A stretch of DNA of 43,511 nt from contig NEXD01000006.1 in NCBI GenBank assembly GCA_003019595.1, forward strand, positions 1 to 43,511, in the 5' to 3' direction. The number at the start of each line of letters is the position of its first letter. Position 1 is the stretch's first letter. This DNA comes from Candidatus Marsarchaeota G1 archaeon BE_D (GTDB taxonomy: Archaea; Thermoproteota; Thermoprotei_A; Marsarchaeales; Marsarchaeaceae). The notes under the pieces were generated by a model. It saw only the letters and a list, made by a program, of their open reading frames with translations. It was not told where the DNA came from and did not search any database. A program made the translations under genes and the position numbers. Shown here piece by piece: positions 33,745-42,100 of this stretch.

Positions 33745-35556
33745 ATGAAAAAACCGCTGATCATTATGATTCTATTGCTTTTTTCTATTCAAATGTGTTT
33801 TTCAGAAGGTGACAGCACACAAAATGTTAAAACGGTTGATACTAATTCCACAATGTTGTTTGACGAGCAACTTGCGTTGACTTTCACCAAGAATTCAAGC
33901 ACGCTGAGCGTCAATGTGACCGCGCCGGCACAATCAGATGGCTATGGCGTGGCTTATCTGCTAAACGGATTGAGCAATAAAGGCTATTGGTATCAAGTGG
34001 GCGTAAGTTGGCAGTGGTTCGGTTTTCAAGGCTTTGCTGCTATCTTTGACGTTTGGGACCCAAACAGAAGTGCAGTTAACGCCTTTCAGGGTGGTCCAGC
34101 ACTTATTGGACTTAACGCAAACGATTTTGACACCTTTGAGCTTTCAATTCGATTTTTGAATAATAATGTCATAATGTCGGTTGTCGACTTAAACACTTCG
34201 AGTCAAGCAAGTTTGAAAGAGCGAACATTTGGCGCAAATACTTTTATAGGAAACCCTTTTTCTCCTCTTTACCATGGTTATTTTTCGGGACTTATGACTG
34301 AAATGTATCACGATAAGCCTTACTATGGCACCGAAGTTCCTGCGTACTACACGATGAATTTTTCTAATGAAAAAGTGTGGTTATGGATGGACGAATTTGA
34401 TTACACTAATGGTAGTGTTTTGTTCTTTAAGTCCACTAACATTCCCGTAACCCCCAATTATTCACTGAGTTTTAACGGTGGGTTTGAGAGCTTGGGCACT
34501 CACTCCTTTTCGACTGGTGTCACCACTTTTGTCAATGTGACTGCGCTCTTTAAATTAATAGGTTCAAGTTCGCAAAAGCCCACTTTGACACTACGCTATT
34601 TTTCATATACGCGGAACGTTTCTATTCCAAAAAGATTAACAGTGCCAAGAGGCACTCTTTGGAGCGTCCCGACATATCTTGTGAATTCTAATAACACAAG
34701 AATAATACTCGAAGGTAATTCAACAGGCGTTTTTCTTAGCTCAGAACTCTTAAACCTGAGTTACTTTGAGCAATACAGCGTGACGCTGAACATCAAATTG
34801 ATAGGAAGTGGTACGATAATTCCTGTAATTTATTTTTCAAGTTTTGGAGAAAACGTGTCACAGCCTCTTATTGGCTTGTCACAAATTTGGGTTGATTCTC
34901 ACACATATATAAAATTTTCAAAAATCACTAACGATTCTTTTGTTGAATGGGTGGCGTATCCAAATTATTATTATGTGGTAAGACCAGTCAATATCACAGT
35001 GGTTTACATAGAAGAGTTTTTCGTTTCGATCATTTCTAATATCCTCCAAGGTGGACAAGTGCAACCAAAAAGCGGCTTTTATCCGATAAACACTACAATT
35101 GAGCTATCCGCTCATCAGAATAAAGGTTGGGTCTTTGTGGCATGGTTGGGAAATGGAAGCGTGTCCTATACTGGGTCAAACCCGCAAGCAAGTGTGGTTG
35201 TGCAAAGTCCACTTTTTGAAGAGGCACTTTTTAAACCAACGCTTTCAATTTGCACCTCTAAAGGTATTAGTGTAGTCTATAATGTGAGCACAGCGACTAG
35301 TAATACCGTCACACCCGATAAATGTGTCGTGATTTTAGTCAGCGGAAAAATCACTTTGCAAGCAAAACCTGATTTCCCTTTGTACACTTTTTTGGGTTGG
35401 AACGGCTCGATAAATAGCACTAGTACTGCTATTACTCTTTATGCGACTCAACCTTTGTTTTTACAAGTAAGAGCCGGATTAAACTTATTGTTAATTACAG
35501 CTATAGTGTCATGTATTTTAATCGCTGTGATTTTTGCGTTAAAATATGCGCGTTAA
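33745..35556 (+). CDS. Large secreted, membrane-anchored surface protein
   Basis: 603 residues. Signal peptide 1-20 (MKKPLIIMILLLFSIQMCFS), a long beta-rich ectodomain with about 20 N-x-S/T sequons, a C-terminal membrane helix (about 578-599) and a basic end (KYAR). Two InlB-B-like repeats near the C-terminus: GGQVQPKSGFYPINTTIELSA...WVFVAWLGNGS, then ITLQAKPDFPLYTFLGWNGS. The N-terminal region with GYWYQVGVSWQW is weakly reminiscent of thermopsin-type proteins, but no catalytic residues can be named. ATG with AAGGATG upstream. More AT-rich and richer in Asn, Ser and Thr than its neighbours, which suggests transfer or fast evolution. Confidence 0.85.
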   Translation: MKKPLIIMILLLFSIQMCFSEGDSTQNVKTVDTNSTMLFDEQLALTFTKNSSTLSVNVTAPAQSDGYGVAYLLNGLSNKGYWYQVGVSWQWFGFQGFAAIFDVWDPNRSAVNAFQGGPALIGLNANDFDTFELSIRFLNNNVIMSVVDLNTSSQASLKERTFGANTFIGNPFSPLYHGYFSGLMTEMYHDKPYYGTEVPAYYTMNFSNEKVWLWMDEFDYTNGSVLFFKSTNIPVTPNYSLSFNGGFESLGTHSFSTGVTTFVNVTALFKLIGSSSQKPTLTLRYFSYTRNVSIPKRLTVPRGTLWSVPTYLVNSNNTRIILEGNSTGVFLSSELLNLSYFEQYSVTLNIKLIGSGTIIPVIYFSSFGENVSQPLIGLSQIWVDSHTYIKFSKITNDSFVEWVAYPNYYYVVRPVNITVVYIEEFFVSIISNILQGGQVQPKSGFYPINTTIELSAHQNKGWVFVAWLGNGSVSYTGSNPQASVVVQSPLFEEALFKPTLSICTSKGISVVYNVSTATSNTVTPDKCVVILVSGKITLQAKPDFPLYTFLGWNGSINSTSTAITLYATQPLFLQVRAGLNLLLITAIVSCILIAVIFALKYAR

Positions 35557-35777
35557 ATGAGGCAGTTGAAAGAAATCAGCTATATAGAATCCAGTACACG
35601 TGTTCGAGCAAACACACCCGCAATCCGGTGGTTCTCCCCCACCTCCGCCACCTCCCGTAATACAAGGTGTGTTACAAGGTATATTTCCAGCCATTGTAAT
35701 TGCAACAAGCGTGAACACAACTGCGATCACCGCAAACGCGGCTAGTATAACACCCCAACAACCCTTTCGCTTACCAT
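35539..35777 (-). pseudogene. Frameshifted copy B of the small membrane gene, with Gly/Cys-rich C-terminus
   Basis: From the ATG at 35777, which has the same SD and promoter as gene A, translation reaches a stop after 11 codons (MVSERVVGVLY). One C is missing from the C tract at 35753-35756. Restoring it gives the same 24-residue start as gene A, then VAITMAGNIPCNTPC, seven consecutive glycines, EPPDCGCVCSNTC and a short tail, ending at 35539. The six-cysteine, poly-Gly segment has no counterpart in gene A. It could be a true frameshift, a phase-variable tract or a sequencing slip. Overlaps the surface-protein gene by 18 bp. Confidence 0.65.
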
Positions 35778-35828
35778 AACTCTCTCCGAAATACACAAAT
35801 GACACACACTTAAAAAGGTTTCCAACAA
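35706..35828 (-). repeat. Promoter-plus-start direct repeat, copy B (123 bp)
   Basis: Partner of 32910-33033, same orientation, one base shorter in the C tract. Beyond it, 35829-35945 holds no gene, only the glmS promoter. Confidence 0.95.
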
Positions 35829-35913
35829 TAGATGGTGTACATATAACTGGCGGGTGAGCGTCGAGGCTAAGCGCGGAAATCCATTATCCAGACATCACTC
35901 AACAACAATCCAA

Positions 35914-35947
35914 ACGTTTATGTTACCGCACAACACACTTGTTGTGT
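35914..35947 (+). promoter_or_regulatory. glmS promoter and inverted repeat over the start codon
   Basis: ACGTTTATGT (35914-35923) is centred about 27 bp before the GTG, predicting a leaderless transcript. CACAACA (35930-35936) and TGTTGTG (35941-35947) form a 7-bp inverted repeat reaching into the start codon. Confidence 0.5.
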
Positions 35948-37793
35948 GTGTGGAATCGTCGGTGTTGTGCGCTTAAAACCGCAAAATGATGTCACACTTG
36001 GCAAGCTCATAAAAACTTGCTTGGAAAGACTTGAGTACAGGGGATACGACTCTGTGGGTTTTGCGGTTTTGAAAAACGGCGAACTCGTTTACCGAAAAAA
36101 GAAGGGAAAGATCGCTGACGTTTCCCCCGCTCTTAGATTCGAAGAGTTTGACGGCTCAATAGGCGTTGGACACACAAGATGGGCGACGCATGGGCCGCCA
36201 AACGATGCGAACGCGCACCCACATATGGATTGCACTCGGTCAATCGCGGTGGTGCACAACGGGATAATCGCAAACTATGCGAAACTCAAAGACGAACTCT
36301 TGGCTTTGGGCCACAAGTTTTTAAGCGAAACCGACACAGAAGTTTTTGCGCATCTGTTCGAGCAAAATATCAAAACCTCTCAAACTTGCTACGAAGCGTT
36401 CAAAAAGGCGGTGTCACAAATAACAGGCTCTTACGCGCTTGTTTGCATTTGCTTGAAAGAGCCCGAAAAAATGTTTTTCGCAAGAAAAAACACGCCGCTT
36501 GTTATAGGAGTTTCCGAAGAACAAATTTTTGTGGCAAGCGACATTCCCGCTTTTCTTGAATACACGAATCGTGTGATTGTGATAAACGACAACGAACTCG
36601 GATATGTTTCAACCGATGGAAAAATAGTGATCGAAAATCTTCTTACATCCCAAAAAGTGCAGCCTTATTCAAGGCTAAGGCTCATTCCTTGGACGGCTGA
36701 ACTTGCAAGAAAAGGTGGCTATCCGCATTACATGATAAAAGAGATACACGAACAGCCGATCGCGATAGGCGACACCGTTCGCTACAACGCAAACGATAGC
36801 GCGCTGTCGCTTGCCGCTGAGCTTGTCAACTCAGCGCGCAACTTGTTCCTAGTTGGCGCGGGAACTGCGCACTACGCGTCTCTCACAGGAAGGGATGCGC
36901 TTGCGCTCCTTGCAAGAAAACCTTCAATTCCTGTGATTTCTTCGGAGTTCTCCCTTTTTTCAAAGACCGCTACTGAAAGCGATGTAGTGCTTGCGGTAAG
37001 CCAATCGGGAGAAACTCACGACACACTAATGGCAATAAGGTCGTTCAAAGAAAAGGGTGCGAAAGTGATTTCAATTTGTAACGTCATGGAAAGCGCTATA
37101 CCAAGAGAGTCTCACATTCAGCTTTACACAAAGGCTGGTCCTGAAATAGGAGTTGCCGCTACAAAAACCTTTGTTTCACAGGTGTCACTTCTACAGCTTC
37201 TTGCTGTGCGCGTAGGTCTTCTTAACGGAAGTTTAAAGGAAACAGAGGCAAGCGAGTATATCAAGAAGCTTGACGAAATTCCTGTTTTGGTGGAGAGAAA
37301 CATAGCGCTCTCAGAAGTTCGCGCGAAAGAACTTGCTCGAATTTTCAAGAATAAGCAAAGCGCGTACTACTTAAGTAGGGGAACCGGTGTCCCTCTTGCG
37401 AAAGAGGGCGCGTTAAAGGTGAAAGAGGTGGCGTACATACACGCCGAAGCTTACGAGGCAGGCGAGTCCAAACACGGGCCGATAAGCCTTGTGAGCGAAG
37501 GATTTCCAGTGGTATTCGTGTTTTCTGACAACGAAGTTTTTGATCAAATGAGGAGCAACCTCGTTGAAATGAGGAGTCGTGGCGCGTACACCGTTGGATT
37601 AATCGGTAAAGAAAGAAAAGCCGAGTTGGCGGAGACTCTTGATTATTCGTTTGACCTCAGCGCTTCCGATTCGCTTTTGAACACGATAGCGTTTGCGCCG
37701 ACCCTTCAATTGATCGCGTACTACTTAGCGCTTGAGAGGGGCTATGACCCAGATAAGCCACGAAATCTCGCAAAGACCGTGACTGTGGAGTGA
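35946..37793 (+). CDS. glmS: Glutamine-fructose-6-phosphate aminotransferase
   Basis: Makes glucosamine 6-phosphate, first step to UDP-GlcNAc. 615 residues. GTG start gives MCGIVGVV, so the nucleophile Cys2 is exposed after Met removal. Class II glutaminase domain: RLEYRGYDSVG, GHTRWATHG, AHPHMD, HNGIIANY, SETDTEV. Two SIS domains follow: SGETHDTLMAI, TKTFVSQV and KEGALKVKEVAYIHAEAYEAGESKHGPI; C-terminus KTVTVE. Followed after 6 bp by the GlmU-like gene, a logical pathway pair. Confidence 0.97.
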   Translation: MCGIVGVVRLKPQNDVTLGKLIKTCLERLEYRGYDSVGFAVLKNGELVYRKKKGKIADVSPALRFEEFDGSIGVGHTRWATHGPPNDANAHPHMDCTRSIAVVHNGIIANYAKLKDELLALGHKFLSETDTEVFAHLFEQNIKTSQTCYEAFKKAVSQITGSYALVCICLKEPEKMFFARKNTPLVIGVSEEQIFVASDIPAFLEYTNRVIVINDNELGYVSTDGKIVIENLLTSQKVQPYSRLRLIPWTAELARKGGYPHYMIKEIHEQPIAIGDTVRYNANDSALSLAAELVNSARNLFLVGAGTAHYASLTGRDALALLARKPSIPVISSEFSLFSKTATESDVVLAVSQSGETHDTLMAIRSFKEKGAKVISICNVMESAIPRESHIQLYTKAGPEIGVAATKTFVSQVSLLQLLAVRVGLLNGSLKETEASEYIKKLDEIPVLVERNIALSEVRAKELARIFKNKQSAYYLSRGTGVPLAKEGALKVKEVAYIHAEAYEAGESKHGPISLVSEGFPVVFVFSDNEVFDQMRSNLVEMRSRGAYTVGLIGKERKAELAETLDYSFDLSASDSLLNTIAFAPTLQLIAYYLALERGYDPDKPRNLAKTVTVE

Positions 37794-37799
37794 TGTGAG

Positions 37800-39044
37800 T
37801 TGCACGATTTTGAAATAAAAGAGGCGCTTGTTCTTTGTGCTGGTAAAGGAAAAGAAATGGGGCCTCTAACAAAGGGCGTTCCCAAACACCTTTTCAGTTT
37901 GCTTGGGAAAACGGTTTTTGAAAGAATACTTGAAAACTTAAAGCTCGCTGGTATTGAGCGGGTTGCGGTGGTCGTGGCCAAGGATGACGAAAAGACGCCG
38001 CTATTTGCCCAAGAGGTGGCGCAGCGCTTAGGGATGAGCGTTGAAAGCGTTGAACAGAATGAGAAAGAGGAAGTGCTCGGAGCGGTTTTGTCCGCAAAGC
38101 GGATTATCGAAGAGTGGACGGAAAACAGAAGCTTCGTTTTGGCGTACGGTGATATAGTGGCTTCAAGCGGCTTTTATCGTTCGCTTTTGGTTAACGCTTT
38201 AGAAACGAGCTATCCCACGCTGAGCGCGGTTCTACAAAAAGACACGGAGACTTTTGGGGTGATCAAGCTTGGTAGCGACGGCTTCGTAGAGCGAATAATC
38301 GAAAAGCCAACACGTTTAGACGAAACGCTTGGGGGATACGTTCTTGCAGGCGCTTTCGTCCTCCCCACAGCTTTCTTTGAATTGGCGCTTTCGTCCGAAG
38401 ATTTTATCACTGCATTAAACGCGCTTGCGCGTTCACACAGCTTGAGCGTGGCGATTTGGAATGGCGCGTGGGCTGATTTGGGTTACCCATGGGACATTCT
38501 TAACGCGGCAAAAAGGCTACTAGAAGAGGTTAAGTCCAGTTCAATTAGTTCAAAAGCGAAGATTTCTCCCACTGCGATCATAGAGCCTCCTGTGATCATA
38601 GAAGAAGGCGCTGTCATAGACCACAACGCGGTGGTCAAAGGCCCTGTTTATATTGGAAGAAACGCATATGTGGGAACTGGCGCTTTGATTCACAGCTACG
38701 CCTCAATTGAAGAAGGGGTGACAATAGGCGCGTACTCCGAGGTGAATGGTAGCGTGCTACAGCCTTATAGCTCTATAGGAAGAGGATGTTTTGTCGGAAA
38801 TACTGTGGCTGGCTACAGAGCGATTTTTGAACCGCACGTCGTGACCCTAAACCTTCTTACTACAGAAAACGAGCCAACAAGGCTTGAACCCGTAATAAAG
38901 AACGGCAAAAGACTCACCAAAATTGGCTCAGTCGTAGGAAATCGCGCAAGGATAGGCGCGAACACGGTTTTGCAGCCGCTCGCCTTTGTGGAAAGCGGCG
39001 CTATTATTCCTCCGAACAGCGTGATACAAGGGGCTTATCGCTAA
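37800..39044 (+). CDS. GlmU-like bifunctional nucleotidyltransferase/acyltransferase with altered signature
   Basis: 414 residues. N-terminal nucleotidyltransferase fold (about 7-240) and C-terminal left-handed beta-helix of hexapeptide repeats (about 258-410: AIIEPPVIIEEGAVIDHNAVV, GPVYIGRNAYVGTGALIH). It resembles the archaeal ST0452-type enzyme with sugar-1-P uridylyltransferase and acetyltransferase activities. The catalytic signature is CAGKGKEMGPLTKGVPK: the usual GxGTR(M/L) has Glu19-Met20, so the conserved Arg is missing; Lys29 remains. TTG start with GGAGTGAT upstream, 6 bp after glmS. Domain fold is certain; activity of the first domain is in doubt. Confidence 0.83.
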   Translation: MHDFEIKEALVLCAGKGKEMGPLTKGVPKHLFSLLGKTVFERILENLKLAGIERVAVVVAKDDEKTPLFAQEVAQRLGMSVESVEQNEKEEVLGAVLSAKRIIEEWTENRSFVLAYGDIVASSGFYRSLLVNALETSYPTLSAVLQKDTETFGVIKLGSDGFVERIIEKPTRLDETLGGYVLAGAFVLPTAFFELALSSEDFITALNALARSHSLSVAIWNGAWADLGYPWDILNAAKRLLEEVKSSSISSKAKISPTAIIEPPVIIEEGAVIDHNAVVKGPVYIGRNAYVGTGALIHSYASIEEGVTIGAYSEVNGSVLQPYSSIGRGCFVGNTVAGYRAIFEPHVVTLNLLTTENEPTRLEPVIKNGKRLTKIGSVVGNRARIGANTVLQPLAFVESGAIIPPNSVIQGAYR

Positions 39045-39061
39045 CACTTCATGATGCAGGC

Positions 39062-39078
39062 CAAAAAATCTATAACTT
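39062..39078 (+). promoter_or_regulatory. BRE/TATA promoter of the reverse gyrase gene
   Basis: CAAAAAATCTATAACTT, 26-42 bp before the ATG; the same CTATAAC core as the pgk promoter. Predicts a leader of only a few bases. Confidence 0.55.
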
Positions 39079-39103
39079 TGTTCAGCGAAACTCTCAAGTT
39101 CAG

Positions 39104-42100
39104 ATGGAACTCGCACAATTTCTCTCAGCATGCCCAAACTGTAATGGCAAAATAGACGATTTTAGGTTACAGCAGGGACTTCCCTGCAAGGAATGCTTGC
39201 CCAAAATACCGGATTTTCAAAAGAATCACCCAGACTTCAGAAAGATGGTTGCAAAAGAGCTTGAAAAAAGAGGAAGGCTACTTGGGTACGCTCAACTTGT
39301 TGAGCTAGACTCTCAAACACAGGAGTTCATTTCGATTTTCCAAAAGCTCACAGGTAGCAAGCCTTGGAGCGCTCAGATAACTTGGGCGCGTCGTTCAATG
39401 AGAGGCGAAAGCTTTGCGATAATTGCTCCCACAGGTGTCGGAAAAACAACTTTTCTTTCTGTGCTTGCCACGTATTTTGCGATGAAAAACAAGCGTGTGC
39501 TAATGATCGCACCAACCGCGCTTCTTGCAAGACAAATCGCGCGCTGGGTGAAGAACAACTGCGAAAAAATGAACGTCACGCTCAACGTCGCAGAAATACA
39601 CGGTGAAGAAACCGAAAGCTCAAAGAAGGCTTCTTTAAAAATGGTCGAAGAAGGCTCAGCGAACATAGTTGTGCTAACCTCGATGGGGCTTTCAAGAATT
39701 TTTGCAAAGATTTCAAAACTGGAATTCGATGTAGCGCTGGTGGACGACGTCGACTCACTACTTAGGCGTAGCGTAAACATAGAAAGGGTACTCAACTTAC
39801 TAGGCTTTAGCTCAAGCGTTCAAGAAATCGCGGCGCAAAGCGTTCTCGCAAGGTTAAAGCTTGCCAGAGCGTTCAGGCAAGGTCTTGCGGATTCCGACGA
39901 AACCAAAACGCTTCTTGAAAGGTATCAAACGCTTAAGAGTGAAATAGAAAAATACAAGCTGTCACGCGTTAAACTTGGGCAGCTTATAGTTTCGAGCGCG
40001 ACCGCAAGGCCAAGGGGCTTAAAAGTAAAGCTGTTCAGAGAGCTTCTCGGGTTTGAAGCGGGTTCCTCGTCAGACTATCTGAGAAACATCATCGACGTGT
40101 GCGTTTATTTAGAAACCCGAACGAGTGAAAGCGTTTTAAAGAGCGCGGTCGAGTGGGTCAAAAAGCTCGGGAAAGGCGGTTTGGTGTTTGTCTCTAAGGA
40201 GTTTGGAAAATCTTTCATGGAAAAACTTGTAGAAAGATTGCGGGAAGTGGGCGTAAAAGCGTATCACACAAAGGGAGCGTTCAGGAAAAGAGTGGACGAG
40301 TTCGCAAAGGGCGATGTCGACGTTCTAATAGGCACCGCTAGCTACTACGGCAAGCTTGTGAGAGGAATAGACCTTCCAGAAAGCGTAAGATACACCGTTT
40401 TTGTTGGCGTGCCCAAATTCAAGACGAGTCTCCAAGACGAAGAGGCTTCGCCCACTGGTTTAATCAGGTTGCTTTATGCAACGGCTGACTTTATAACGAA
40501 TCCGCTTGAAAGGCAAAAGCTTTTTGAGCAAGCCACAAAGCTAAGGAAGCTCATTCAAAACCTGTCGCCTGGCGACCTTTCGCTTGTGACAAAAGCGATT
40601 CAAGAACAGACGACGCTCACAGGCTACTTGGGAAAAGTACAGGAAGAAGTGGGCGAGGGTAGAAAGCTGTTCCACATGATGCTCGCTCAACCTGGCGTTT
40701 TAAAGAAGCTCAAAGAATCTGACAGGTTGATCATCGAAGAGGAGGAAAGCGGTTTTGTTGTGCTAACACCAGACGTCAAAACTTATATCCAAGCAAGTGG
40801 CCGATCAAGCAGACTTTTGGGCGGTAAGCTCACGCTTGGCCTTTCCGTAGTTTTGGTCGACAACGAACGCGTGATGTCCGCGCTCATGAGAACGATGCAA
40901 ATCGCTTCAAGCTCGACCAAATGGTACACTCCGACACAGAACAAGCGAAAACTAAAAGAAATTTCCACCTCTGAAAGTTTGACCCTTGAAGAAGTGTTAA
41001 AAAGAATAGACGCTGATAGAACCAGAAAGCGCACAAGCCCCTCCGAAGACCTTATGAAGAGCGCGCTTTTAATAGTAGAATCGCCGAACAAAGCAAGAAC
41101 AATAGCCAACTTTTTTGGTAGGCCTGGTAGAAGGTTTTCTGAAGGAAGAACGTTTTACGAAGTGATGATCAATGGCACGCTTTTCACGATTAGCTCTACT
41201 GGCGGTCATATTGTCGACCTTCCACACAAAGCGTCTAGCAGAAACAATTACGGTGTTCCCAAAACGAACAACCACTTTGTGCCGATTTACGATTTTCTCA
41301 ACCGTTGCAACTCCTGTTCATTTCAATTCACTGGGGTGGTTGAAAAATGTCCAAACTGTGGTTCAAATAACTTGAGAAGGGCGTACGATGTTGTGCAAGC
41401 CTTGCGAAAAGCGGCTAGTGACGTCTCAAGCGTGTACGTGGCTACAGACCCAGATTCGGAAGGCGAGAAAATAGCGTGGGACATCGCTCTGCTTCTTTCG
41501 CCTTACACTAGTGAAATAAAAAGAGCAAGGTTTCACGAAATAACCCCAGAAGCTGTGTTAAAAGCGATAAATGGCGCAACGCAAATAGACGACAGACTGG
41601 TTAAGGCGCAAATCGTAAGAAGAATCGACGACCGCTGGATTGGTTACGGCCTAACGGAACTTCTCACAAAAAGCCAGAATCAGTTCTTTGAAGAAGAAAA
41701 AAGAAGACTCAGGGTTCCCGCTGGAAGAGTTCAGATTCCAGTTTTGGGTTGGATCATTCAAAAAAGCGAGCAAAACAAACTCAGCAAAGTTAGGAAATTC
41801 AGGGTTGTTGCAAAGATTTCTCTTACAGAACAGTTCAAAGTTGTGTTTAAGAAAGCGTACACTGCTATTAACGGAAACATAAAACAATACATTGAGGAAT
41901 TACGCAAATCGAAGATCTTGGTAAAGCAAATTGAGACACAGGACGTTGAGCTCAAAGCCCCTCCGCCATTCACGACCGACACAATACTTGAAGAAGCTTC
42001 GAAAAGCTTTGGCTGGTCGGTTGAAGAAATCATGCGAAGACTCCAAGACTTGTTTGAACTAGGCTTAATAACGTACCACAGGACAGACCACACTCACGTT

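Noticed and set aside
35557-35745. A 62-codon plus-strand frame after the surface-protein gene.
   Set aside because: It is the antisense of the copy B coding region and repeat, with no start signal.
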